Shown here one piece after another: positions 45,040-52,541 of a stretch of 64,000 nt of DNA. The stretch's first letter is position 1; the number at the start of each line of letters is the position of its first letter. Below the pieces are notes generated by a model that searched no databases, was not told where the DNA came from, and was given only the letters and a program-made list of their open reading frames with translations. Location: the NCBI RefSeq assembly GCF_017901135.1, contig NZ_CP072801.1:1612001-1676000 (forward strand), in the 5' to 3' direction. Origin of the DNA: Thiothrix litoralis. GTDB lineage: Bacteria > Pseudomonadota > Gammaproteobacteria > Thiotrichales > Thiotrichaceae. The position numbers were made by a program, and so were the translations under genes.

Positions 45040-45507
45040 TCAGCGGCGCGGCTTTTTTTTCAGCAGCTTGTGACCGGCCTCCACCACCAACTGGTTGATG
45101 CGTTGCAGGCTGGCTTCGTCCACCAGAGCGGCGTTGTCCTTGACCGTTTGCAGCTTGTACTCATCGTCATCATCCCAGAAACCATGCCCCAGCATCTGAC
45201 GGATGCTGCGGTGCTGGTTCGCCATCTCCAGCAGCCGGTCATAGTCCCAGTTCAGGTTCACCCGCAATGTCGCCAGCACCAGCGCATTCCACAGATCCAT
45301 GCCGGGGCGTCCACGGCTGGCGTCCACCTCCGCCGGAACCCGCTTTTCCAGCACCGCAAACACCGCCTCACGCAGTTCGTCTGTCACATAAATGTATTGC
45401 AGCCCTTGCAACACCTGCGGGATGTCGTCCCGCGAACGTGGGTTGAAGGTCAGCCTGCCGATGTCAGCGTGACCCAGGCGAAGTTGGCGGGCGATCACTT
45501 CACGCAT
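45040..45507 (-). CDS. Transposase N-terminal frame
   Basis: A 155-residue frame beginning MREVIARQLRLGHADIG and ending LLKKKPRR. It carries the N-terminal DNA-binding part of the transposase. Eight adenines (minus strand of 45053-45060) followed by G give A-AAA-AAA-G-type slippery sequence right before its stop. A -1 shift there continues as KKKAAPLSARCDSFVVESNIH into the second frame without a stop. Programmed frameshifting is more likely than decay because both halves look intact. Confidence 0.78.
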   Translation of the reverse strand: MREVIARQLRLGHADIGRLTFNPRSRDDIPQVLQGLQYIYVTDELREAVFAVLEKRVPAEVDASRGRPGMDLWNALVLATLRVNLNWDYDRLLEMANQHRSIRQMLGHGFWDDDDEYKLQTVKDNAALVDEASLQRINQLVVEAGHKLLKKKPRR

Positions 45508-45656
45508 CGTGTGTCTCCTGCGAAGTTTGGCGGATGGATGCCCTATTTTGCCCTATTTTGGGCGCTTTTGCAGCTTTCTGGCCTGCTTCCGGGAAATCTT
45601 AGGGCAAGGAAAACGGGCGTAGCATCTTGATCGGAAAAGGGTTTTAGGGTTTCCGG

Positions 45657-46760
45657 TCAGACACTAGATAGCTGACTGACTTCGGCGGGTTCCTGCTTCA
45701 TCGAGCGGCTTAAGGCCGCATCTCCACAGGCTAACAAGCGGTATCCCCGCTCTAAAACATTGATCGCGCCGACATGATCGGCATGATTTTCGTAGTGGCA
45801 TTGCACGCACACAAACCGTGCTTGCGTCTGGCGGTTATCTGCCGATACATGATGGCATTCTGGGCATTCTTGACTGGTATAATGCGGCGGCACGGCAAAC
45901 AACATCCCGCCCTTCCATGCCAGCTTGTAGTCAAGTTGCCGTCGAAATTTACCCCAGCCTTGGTCGAGAATGGCTTTGTTTAAGCCGGATTTCTGGGCAA
46001 CGTTTTTACCGGGGTTTTCTGCTGTGCCTGCCGCTGACTTGGACATATTCCGTACCTGTAAATCTTCGATGAACACGAACGCGTGGTTTTGGCTGAGCGT
46101 GGTCGTCGCCTTGTGCAGGAAATCGCGGCGGGCGTTGGCGATTTGCGTGTGAATTTTTTGAACTTTAACTTGGGCTTTTTTCCAGTTGTTGCTGAACTTT
46201 TGTTTGTGCGCCATGCGCCGTTGGTATTTGGCGAGTTTGGCGGCTTTGGTTTTGAAGCTGTTGCGCGGTTCGAGGTACGTACCGTCGGAGAACGTGGCAA
46301 AACGGGCTATACCAAGGTCGATGCCGATGGCTGTCGTGGCTTGAGAGGCGATTTTCTCCACTTCCCGCTGAGTTTGGATGCTGACAAACCATTTGCTGCC
46401 CTTGCTGGAAACCGTAACATTGCGCAGTTCTCCCAGCACATCGCGGCTGTTGCGGTAGCGTATCCAGCCCAGTTTCGGCAAGAAAAGTCGGCTATTGCCT
46501 GGGTCGAGCTTGATTTGTTTGGGGTCAGGATAACGGAAGCTGTCACCGCTGCCTTTACGCTTGAAGCGGGGGAAATCAAGGTGTTTTGCCATTGCCACGT
46601 AACCGATGAATTTTTCGCCCGCTTCATGGTTGGCTTGCTGCAACGCTAATGCCTTGTTGTAAACGAAGCGGCATGACCCAGCAAAACGGCGTAGTTGACG
46701 CTGTGTTTCACCATTGGGCATGAGTTCGTATTTGAAGGCTTGTAGTCGTTGCATCCTCAT
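45657..46760 (-). CDS. tnpB: TnpB RNA-guided endonuclease (IS200/IS605 family)
   Basis: About 367 residues from ATG 46760 (MRMQRLQAFKYELMP). RuvC motifs are complete: GIDLGIARFATFSDG (Asp), VFIEDLQVRNM (Glu) and HADHVGAIN (Asp). The zinc ribbon is CPECHHVSADNRQ, then CVQCHYENHADH. The last native codons read EVSQLSS and a TGA would follow in the undisturbed element. The inserted IS replaces that stop, adding Val and a TGA supplied by the IS end. The protein is thus intact, but its normal RNA partner downstream is split off. Confidence 0.9.
   Translation of the reverse strand: MRMQRLQAFKYELMPNGETQRQLRRFAGSCRFVYNKALALQQANHEAGEKFIGYVAMAKHLDFPRFKRKGSGDSFRYPDPKQIKLDPGNSRLFLPKLGWIRYRNSRDVLGELRNVTVSSKGSKWFVSIQTQREVEKIASQATTAIGIDLGIARFATFSDGTYLEPRNSFKTKAAKLAKYQRRMAHKQKFSNNWKKAQVKVQKIHTQIANARRDFLHKATTTLSQNHAFVFIEDLQVRNMSKSAAGTAENPGKNVAQKSGLNKAILDQGWGKFRRQLDYKLAWKGGMLFAVPPHYTSQECPECHHVSADNRQTQARFVCVQCHYENHADHVGAINVLERGYRLLACGDAALSRSMKQEPAEVSQLSSV
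45664..45671. repeat. Target-site duplication CTAGATAG (right copy)
   Basis: Matches 43827-43834; see that entry. Confidence 0.85.
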
Positions 46761-46931
46761 ATTGTAGTTTGGTCTATGAGTTAATGACAACGACGCTTTA
46801 TGGTCGCCCAGTTATTTTGCGGGTAGCTGTGACGGTGCCCCTATTTCTCTCATTCACCAATACATTGAGCAGCAGCAGACACCACACTAAACACTCCGAA
46901 CATAGGGCGGCTTCGCCACCCGCGCTATCCT

Positions 46932-46951
46932 CCCCGACCTGAAGGACGGGG
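46932..46951 (-). repeat. Left-end hairpin of the TnpB element
   Basis: CCCCGTCC, loop TTCA, GGTCGGGG (one mismatch), followed on the minus strand by AGGAT, as at the right end. The gap 46761-47098 otherwise holds only the leader of tnpB and, on the plus strand, the leader of the OmpA-like gene (AAGGAG-like site before 47099). Confidence 0.6.
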
Positions 46952-47098
46952 TTTGCCGCGCAACCTGATCAAGCTCATGCCGTTCATGCTAATTTCAGTC
47001 AGCTTATTATCAGGTTGTAATTCACTATGTGGCATACTATAAAAAGTGTGTCCTGTGACGTAATCTGATAATGACTCAAGAAAAGGAGTTTCGACCGC

Positions 47099-48097
47099 AT
47101 GAAAGCAAAATCATTAATCGTGCTATTACTGGCCGGTATCTGGGGGGTTGGTAGTTGGTGGTGGTATACCTGCAAAGTCAAAGGCTTCTGCGAAGTCGAC
47201 ACCACTGCTGCACAAATGGCGAGCGGCACGGCGGCAACAGGTGTAACAGCATTGGCAAGTGCTGACGCTGACCAGACTAACCAAGGTGGTGCTCAAACAG
47301 GCGCTGATGAGGCCGATAAAGCGGACGCTGAACAAGCTAAAGCCGATGCCGATAAAGCGGACGCTGAACAAGCTAAAGCCGACGCCGACAAAGTGGACGC
47401 TGAACAAGCTAAAACCGATGCTGATAATGCTGCCGCTGAACAAGCTAAAACCGATGCGGATAATGCTGCCGCTGAACAAGCTAAAGCCGACGCCGACAAA
47501 GCAGCGACTGAGCAAACACAAACTGGTGATGCGGATAAAGCTGCCACTGAACAAGCTAAAGCGGATGCTGATAATGCTGCCGCCGAACAAGCCAAAGCAG
47601 ATGCTGATAATGCTGCCGCCGAACAAGCCAAAGCCGATGCCGATAACGCTGCGGCTGAACAGGCTAAGGCAGATGCTGACAAAGCTGCCGTTGAACAAGC
47701 CAAAGCCGACGCCGATAAAGTTACCATGGAAACCGACAGTACCACGCAAGGCAGTGATATTGGCCCAGCCACACTGACATTCCCTACCGGATCTGCCAAC
47801 CCAAAACTGGCTGATTCAACCCAAGCCTACTTTGAAAAAGTTGCCCAATTCCTGAAAGACAACAGCAGTGCCACTGTCACGATTGTCGGGCACACCGACA
47901 GTCAGGGTAATCCTGCCAGAAACAAGGCGCTGGGTTTGAAACGTGCTGAAATGCTCCAGAAAACACTGGTTGATCTTGGTGCACCCAAAGACCGTGTGAC
48001 AGCCTCTTCCCAAGGCGCTGACCAGCCGATTGCGGACAACAATACCGAGGAAGGCCGCAAAAAGAACCGTCGCGTTGTTATTACCCCTGCAAAATAA
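47099..48097 (+). CDS. OmpA-C-domain protein with an alanine-rich 12-residue repeat tract
   Basis: A 332-residue protein. An N-terminal hydrophobic segment (SLIVLLLAGIWGVGSWWWYT) looks like a signal anchor. Residues about 70-208 consist of 11 copies of a 12-residue unit, consensus EQAKADADKAAA, highly charged and probably helical or extended. The C-terminal ~115 residues are an OmpA-like peptidoglycan-binding domain (ATLTFPTGSANPKL, VGHTDSQGNPARNKALGLKR, GADQPIADNN, KKNRRVVI), with Asp and Arg for diaminopimelate contact. It probably tethers the inner membrane to the cell wall. GGAG lies near -8. It is followed by three small-to-medium membrane genes. Confidence 0.85.
   Translation: MKAKSLIVLLLAGIWGVGSWWWYTCKVKGFCEVDTTAAQMASGTAATGVTALASADADQTNQGGAQTGADEADKADAEQAKADADKADAEQAKADADKVDAEQAKTDADNAAAEQAKTDADNAAAEQAKADADKAATEQTQTGDADKAATEQAKADADNAAAEQAKADADNAAAEQAKADADNAAAEQAKADADKAAVEQAKADADKVTMETDSTTQGSDIGPATLTFPTGSANPKLADSTQAYFEKVAQFLKDNSSATVTIVGHTDSQGNPARNKALGLKRAEMLQKTLVDLGAPKDRVTASSQGADQPIADNNTEEGRKKNRRVVITPAK
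47311..47722 (+). repeat. 36-bp tandem repeat tract inside the OmpA-like gene
   Basis: About 11 in-frame units of 36 bp (gctgaacaagctaaagccga core), one of them degenerate (EQTQTG) and internally shifted. They are nearly identical in DNA, so copy number may vary between strains by slippage. Confidence 0.85.
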
Positions 48098-48117
48098 ACT
48101 GAATTGGAGTTGTCACC

Positions 48118-48252
48118 ATGTTTACAGACATTACAAGCCGTCACCCTGACATGACCAGCGCCAGTCTGGATGTCACCATTCTGCTCGCCGGTGCCTTTCT
48201 GCTAGGGTTCCTGTTCTGTTATTTCCGCAACCGCTCAAACGACGGGGAGTAA
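48118..48252 (+). CDS. Small single-helix membrane protein (44 residues)
   Basis: ATG 48118 to TAA 48252: MFTDITSRHPDMTSASLD, then VTILLAGAFLLGFLFCYF, then RNRSNDGE. One TM helix with a positive C-terminal side. TTGGAG lies 8-13 nt upstream of the ATG. It sits between the OmpA-like and the first HHH protein gene with spacings of 20 and 3 bp, so it is very probably part of the operon. No family known to me. Confidence 0.7.
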   Translation: MFTDITSRHPDMTSASLDVTILLAGAFLLGFLFCYFRNRSNDGE

Positions 48253-48255
48253 GCA

Positions 48256-48903
48256 ATGAAGCAGACAAGTGCTGACTACACCTTTGGTATTGCCAGTTTG
48301 GAAATCGTCCTGCTATTGCTGGGTTCCTTTTTACTCGGCATGTTGCTGTGCTGGCTGTTACGCAAACTGGGAATTTGCTGTGCAGTGCGAAAAACAGAAC
48401 CAGAGTACAGACGCGCCTCGCTAAGCACGCCATCCACCACACAAGAAGGTGGACGTACCCCACGCAAATTTCCAGGGGAAGAACTCAAGGGTGGCGGTTA
48501 CACGGCAGACATCAACAGTCTGTTGCGTACCCGTGACCCCGTAACCCCACCAGCATCCCGCACGCCAGACACCTCAGCCGCTGGCATCACAACCGCAGCA
48601 GTAACAGCGTCGGTAACTTCGAGAGCTGGCATGGGTGGGACAATAGGTCACAAGGATGACCTGAAAAAGCTGGAAGGCATTGGTCCTAAAATTGAGCAGG
48701 TACTCAATGCAGCAGGTATCTATAATTTTGCGCAACTGGCCAGCATGGCACCTGACGAGATCAAACCTGTGCTGGAAGAAGCGGGTAATCAATTCAAGAT
48801 GCACGACCCTAAAAGCTGGCCCTACCAAGCAGAATTAGCCAACAAGGGTGAGTGGGAACGCCTCAAGGAATACCAGAGCCTGTTGATCGGCGGAAGTATT
48901 TAA
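48256..48903 (+). CDS. Membrane-anchored helix-hairpin-helix (H3TH-like) protein 1
   Basis: A 215-residue protein. An N-terminal helix (LEIVLLLLGSFLLGMLLCWL) is followed by CC and a Pro/Thr/Ser-rich linker of about 95 residues. The C-terminal domain (DDLKKLEGIGPKIEQVLNAA, GIYNFAQLASMAPDEIKPVL) is the LxxLxGIGP HhH type found in COG3743-like proteins, which may bind nucleic acid or act as a protein-protein module. It shares N-terminus and C-terminus with the downstream paralogue. A terminator follows. Orientation of the HhH domain (cytoplasmic) is inferred from the positive residues after the helix. Confidence 0.72.
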   Translation: MKQTSADYTFGIASLEIVLLLLGSFLLGMLLCWLLRKLGICCAVRKTEPEYRRASLSTPSTTQEGGRTPRKFPGEELKGGGYTADINSLLRTRDPVTPPASRTPDTSAAGITTAAVTASVTSRAGMGGTIGHKDDLKKLEGIGPKIEQVLNAAGIYNFAQLASMAPDEIKPVLEEAGNQFKMHDPKSWPYQAELANKGEWERLKEYQSLLIGGSI

Positions 48904-48916
48904 CGCTTATTCCCCT

Positions 48917-48946
48917 AAAAACCGGCAGATATTGCCGGTTTTTTTG
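48917..48946 (+). terminator. Intrinsic terminator between the two HHH genes
   Basis: AAACCGGCA, loop GATAT, TGCCGGTTT followed by TTTT (48917-48946). It should end transcription from the OmpA-like gene, leaving the second HHH gene with its own promoter. Confidence 0.82.
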
Positions 48947-48994
48947 CTAGCAGGACGCTAGCAGCCGTCACTATATGCATAAGGAATGACAATC

Positions 48995-50038
48995 ATGGAT
49001 ACTGCCAATACCCCGTACACTTTCGGCATGGCAACAGGGGAAATTATTATCCTGCTACTGCTGACGTTTTTCTTGGGTATGCTACTGTGCTGGTTGCTAC
49101 GCCAAATGGGATTGTGCTGCACCCACAAAAAAACGACAACAAGCAAGTTGCACAACCTCAATATGAACTTGCCCCAGCCAACGCCCACACTTGCTAAATC
49201 AGAGGCATACATACCCAAGGTCAAAGTCCAATACAGACTGACTGATATTCCAGCCGCTGAGACCACCGTTAGCCTCCCGGACATTGAGTTACGCAAACCC
49301 ATCATCGACCCGCCTGACAAGGATATTGAAATGGAATCACCACAGGTAGAGCCGCAGCATAGTGCGCCATCAAGTAACCGTATCGAACTGCTCACTATTG
49401 ACCCACTGCTAACAGCAATCGACCCGCACAAACCCATTATCGACCCACCCGACATGGAATCCCACCCAAGCCCGGGCACAAGCGGCAACCTGTTCAATGA
49501 CTGGCTGCACAAAGCCAAAGACAGCGTGGAACACCTCACTGAAAAAGCCACGCCAGCCACCAATGACTGGCTGCACAAAGCCAAAGACAGCGTGGAACAC
49601 CTCACTGAAAAAGCCACACCAGCAGCTAACGAATGGCTCAACAAGGCCAAGGAAATCGGCAATGGTATCGCCGCTAAAGGCAGCACCATCGGCTCATCCG
49701 AAGCCCTGAGCAAGGGCAGCTCCACCCTAGCAGCACTCGCCGCCAGTGCCAAGGAACTTACCGAAAAGCTCGCCAGCAATCTGTCGAGCAAGCAAGATGA
49801 CCTGCAAAAACTGGTCGGCATTGGCCCCACGTTTGCTTCGGTATTGCACCGGGCAGGCATCTACACCTACAAGCAACTGGCGGAAACCTCCCCGCAGAAA
49901 CTTCAGGCATTGCTGATTGTGGAAGACGAACAATTCAGTAAGCACGACACCTCAAGCTGGCCGAGACAAGCTGCTCTGGCAGCCTATGAAGAGTGGGAAC
50001 AACTCAAGGCTTACCAAGACAGTCTCCTAAACGCCTAG
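48995..50038 (+). CDS. Membrane-anchored helix-hairpin-helix (H3TH-like) protein 2, with internal repeats
   Basis: A 347-residue paralogue of the previous protein. N-terminal helix (GEIIILLLLTFFLGMLLCWL), then CC and a long linker containing DPHKPIIDPPD-type duplicates. Residues about 168-225 are two copies of a 22-residue unit (NDWLHKAKDSVEHLTEKATP) plus a third diverged copy, amphipathic and apolipoprotein-like. The C-terminal domain DDLQKLVGIGPTFASVLHRA, GIYTYKQLAETSPQKLQALL repeats the HhH type. I start at ATG 48995 because AAGGA is 9 nt upstream; ATG 48986 lies directly on it. It converges with pgsA with a 4-bp overlap. Confidence 0.72.
   Translation: MDTANTPYTFGMATGEIIILLLLTFFLGMLLCWLLRQMGLCCTHKKTTTSKLHNLNMNLPQPTPTLAKSEAYIPKVKVQYRLTDIPAAETTVSLPDIELRKPIIDPPDKDIEMESPQVEPQHSAPSSNRIELLTIDPLLTAIDPHKPIIDPPDMESHPSPGTSGNLFNDWLHKAKDSVEHLTEKATPATNDWLHKAKDSVEHLTEKATPAANEWLNKAKEIGNGIAAKGSTIGSSEALSKGSSTLAALAASAKELTEKLASNLSSKQDDLQKLVGIGPTFASVLHRAGIYTYKQLAETSPQKLQALLIVEDEQFSKHDTSSWPRQAALAAYEEWEQLKAYQDSLLNA
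49496..49627 (+). repeat. 66-bp tandem repeat (two copies) in HHH protein 2
   Basis: 49496-49561 and 49562-49627 are identical over the first 56 bases, which suggests a recent duplication. They encode 22 residues each. Confidence 0.9.
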
Positions 50039-50583
50039 GCTTTAAAAGCACTGCGCAGGTACTGCACCATCGACCAGAGGGTCAGTACCGTCGCAATCGC
50101 CAACGCCACCATGCCCCATTCCCGCAACGGGAACATACCCAACAAGGTCTGGTTATAGAGCAGGAAGATCAACGCGATAATTTGCGCGGTGGTTTTTAGC
50201 TTACCAATAAACGCCACCGCCACTTTGGAACGGCTACCAGATTCCGCCATCCATTCACGCAACGCTGAAATCACAATTTCACGCCCAATGATGATGATCG
50301 TCGCCGAAGTAATCCAGATATTGGCTTCGCGTTCTACCAGCAAAATCAATGCCACTGCTACGATCAGCTTGTCCGCCACCGGGTCAAGGAATGCGCCGAA
50401 ACGCGATTCCTGCTGCCATAACCGCGCCAAATAACCATCCGCCCAATCGGTTATCCCTGCGATCCCAAACAAGGTTGCAGCCGCCAGTGGAGCCCAAGGG
50501 CGATCCAGATAAAACAGAAACACCAACAGCGGAATAAACGCAATCCGCAGCCATGTCAGCAACACTGGCAGGTTGAAAATCAT
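50035..50583 (-). CDS. pgsA: CDP-diacylglycerol-glycerol-3-phosphate 3-phosphatidyltransferase
   Basis: A 182-residue CDP-alcohol phosphotransferase with the signature DWADGYLARLWQQESRFG and later AFLDPVADK (D-x2-D-G-x2-A-R-x8-G-x3-D-x3-D). About six TM helices. It makes phosphatidylglycerophosphate. I start at ATG 50583 (MIFNLPVLLTWLRI), the usual family N-terminus, right after the uvrC stop; ATG 50595, overlapping uvrC, is possible. uvrC-pgsA is a common pair. Confidence 0.93.
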   Translation of the reverse strand: MIFNLPVLLTWLRIAFIPLLVFLFYLDRPWAPLAAATLFGIAGITDWADGYLARLWQQESRFGAFLDPVADKLIVAVALILLVEREANIWITSATIIIIGREIVISALREWMAESGSRSKVAVAFIGKLKTTAQIIALIFLLYNQTLLGMFPLREWGMVALAIATVLTLWSMVQYLRSAFKA

Positions 50584-50584
50584 A

Positions 50585-52417
50585 TCAACTCTCATCTCCA
50601 TTAAAGAAATCATAAATCTTGCGAGCCAAAGCCTGGCTCACACTAGGCACTTTCGCCAACTCTTCCACACTCGCGCGTTCAATCGCTTTCAAGCCACCAA
50701 ACTGTTGCAGTAATACCTGCCGCCGCTTCGCACCCAAACCCTCAATCTGTTCCAGGGGCGATTGGGTACGTGCTTTCTGGCGGCGGGCGCGATGCCCGGT
50801 AATCGCGAAACGATGCGCCTCATCACGGATTTGCTGGATCAAATGCAAGGCGGCGGAATGTTCCGGCAAAGCCAAACGCCCAGTGCCCTGTTCGATGATC
50901 AACGTTTCCAGACCCGGCTTGCGCCCTTCACCTTTCGCTACACCGATGACGTTGACGCCGACTACCTGCAACTCACGCAATACATCCAGCGCTTGCGTTA
51001 CTTGCCCTTTGCCGCCGTCGATAAATAGAATATCAGGGAGTTTGCCATCTTGTTCGACGGCACGACGAAATCGCCGCGTCAGGGCTTGATGCATCGCGGC
51101 GTAATCGTCACCGGGCTGGATACCCTCGATATTATACCGCCGGTATTCGGCTTTTACCGGGCCATTCAGATCAAATACTACACAGGAAGCCACTGTTGCC
51201 TCACCCATTGTATGACTGATGTCGAAACACTCCATCCGGGCGGGTAAACCATCCAGCGACAGCGCTTCCTGCAAGGCAAACATGCGTTGCTGCACCCCAG
51301 CGCGGGACAGTACCTGCATTTGCAAGGCTTGCTCGGCATTACGCTGGGCGAGCTCCACCCATTTACTGCGCTCACCACGCTGCGGCTGACGGATCACCAC
51401 CTTACGCCCCTGTTTCAGGGTAAGCATGTCTGCCAACACTTCTGGCTCATCGGGTGTTTCCGATACCAGAATCTCCCCCGGCACATCATGGTTCAAATAA
51501 TATTGCGCCAAAAATGAGCCAAGAATGTCCGGGGTGCTCACTTCTTCGTCTGGCAGCTTGGGAAAGAAGTTCCGGTTACCGAGATTATTGCCATTGCGCA
51601 CCGTAAACACCTGCACGCAGGCCAGCCCGGAACCGACGCAAATCGCCACCACATCGACATTGCCGTTACTGCCACTGACGTATTGTTGCTGAGAAATATG
51701 CCGCAAACTCTCAATCAGGTCGCGGTATTCCGCCGCCTTCTCGAAGTTCAGGGTGTCGGCAGCATTACCCATTTTTTGCACCAGCTCATCAATCGCCTCT
51801 TGGGTACGACCTTGCAAAAATTGCACGGCATGACGGATGCTTTGGTCATAATCCTGTTTCTCAATCAACCCTACGCAAGGGCCGCTGCAACGCTTGATCT
51901 GGTATTCCAGACAAGGGCGCGAACGGTTGGCGAAATAACTGTCTTCGCATTGCCGCGCCTTGAACAGCTTTTTCATCAAATGCATGGTCTGGCGCACCGC
52001 CCCCACGCTGGGGTAAGGGCCGAAATACTGCCCCGGCTGCTTGCGTGACCCTCGGTAAAATTCGATACGCGGAAATTCCCCGGCTGTGACATGGATGTAG
52101 GGGTAGCCTTTGCCGTCTTTCAGCAAAATGTTGTAGCGTGGTGAATGCTGCTTGATCAAGTTGCTTTCCAGCAACAAAGCTTCAGCTTCGGTGTTGGTGA
52201 TAGCGATTTCGACATTGCAGATTTGCTTGACCATCGCAAAGATACGCGAATGGGTCGGTGTCCCCCGAAAATAGCTCGATAGCCGGTTTTTCAGGTCTTT
52301 AGCCTTGCCGACATAGAGAATTTTGCCGTCTTTACTCAGCATACGGTACACGCCCGGCTTGTGCGGGACGGTCTTCAGGAAATCTTTGGGGTCGAATGGG
52401 GGCAAGTCGGTTTGCAT
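50585..52417 (-). CDS. uvrC: Excinuclease ABC subunit C
   Basis: 610 residues, the usual length. It has an N-terminal GIY-YIG nuclease (KPGVYRMLSKDGKILYVGK, KNRLSSYF), the UVR motif (LVQKMGNAADTLNFEKAAEY), the RNase H-like nuclease (CFDISHTMGEATVASCVVF with the catalytic Asp, ILFIDGGKGQVTQAL) and C-terminal double HhH (IEGLGAKRRQVLLQQFGG, VEELAKVPSVSQALARKIY). It makes both incisions of nucleotide-excision repair with UvrAB. The longer frame to 52903 overlaps the divergent protease gene and lacks family similarity. Confidence 0.95.
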   Translation of the reverse strand: MQTDLPPFDPKDFLKTVPHKPGVYRMLSKDGKILYVGKAKDLKNRLSSYFRGTPTHSRIFAMVKQICNVEIAITNTEAEALLLESNLIKQHSPRYNILLKDGKGYPYIHVTAGEFPRIEFYRGSRKQPGQYFGPYPSVGAVRQTMHLMKKLFKARQCEDSYFANRSRPCLEYQIKRCSGPCVGLIEKQDYDQSIRHAVQFLQGRTQEAIDELVQKMGNAADTLNFEKAAEYRDLIESLRHISQQQYVSGSNGNVDVVAICVGSGLACVQVFTVRNGNNLGNRNFFPKLPDEEVSTPDILGSFLAQYYLNHDVPGEILVSETPDEPEVLADMLTLKQGRKVVIRQPQRGERSKWVELAQRNAEQALQMQVLSRAGVQQRMFALQEALSLDGLPARMECFDISHTMGEATVASCVVFDLNGPVKAEYRRYNIEGIQPGDDYAAMHQALTRRFRRAVEQDGKLPDILFIDGGKGQVTQALDVLRELQVVGVNVIGVAKGEGRKPGLETLIIEQGTGRLALPEHSAALHLIQQIRDEAHRFAITGHRARRQKARTQSPLEQIEGLGAKRRQVLLQQFGGLKAIERASVEELAKVPSVSQALARKIYDFFNGDES

Positions 52418-52541
52418 AGTGGGTATTTTGCCACAGCGCGGTTGAAGTTGCGTCTGAAGTTGCCGAACATGCTTAAAAATTCCCTGCACAACACCGCTCA
52501 CGTGGTTATAGTAGACGCTATACAGCATTGGGGAAACTGAC

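Larger units (their letters stand above)
43835..45663 (-). mobile_element. Inserted IS (DDE transposase, two ORFs, 1829 bp)
   Basis: Terminal inverted repeats TGTCTGACCGAAAA (43835-43848) and its complement ending at 45663 (TGTCTGACCGGAAA read inward). It is flanked by 8-bp duplications CTAGATAG. Two frames on the minus strand encode one transposase joined by a probable -1 frameshift at A8. The IHYPTD motif resembles IS5/ISNCY-type DDE transposases. I cannot fix the family. The element lies in the last codons of tnpB. Confidence 0.85.
43779..46967 (-). mobile_element. IS200/IS605-type TnpB element, split by a second IS
   Basis: On the minus strand. A left-end-like hairpin (46932-46951, 8 bp with one mismatch, then AGGAT) lies 15 bp after TTGAT (46972-46968), the ISDra2-type target motif. 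tnpB follows. The right end has an equivalent hairpin (43789-43809, then AGGATGTCAA), with TCAA ending at 43779 as in IS608-like elements. No tnpA is present. The unit is interrupted at 43835-45663 by another IS. It resembles IS1341-type (tnpB-only) elements. Confidence 0.7.

Noticed and set aside
44363-45073. 236-codon frame on the plus strand across the IS
   Set aside because: Shadow of the transposase frame, without a ribosome site or recognisable domain.
47311-47722. CRISPR array in the regular 36-bp repeats
   Set aside because: The units abut without spacers and encode an in-frame 12-residue protein repeat.
47126-47749. 207- and 168-codon frames on the minus strand of the OmpA-like gene
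   Set aside because: They mirror the repeat tract in antisense; open reading is caused by the repeat's base composition.
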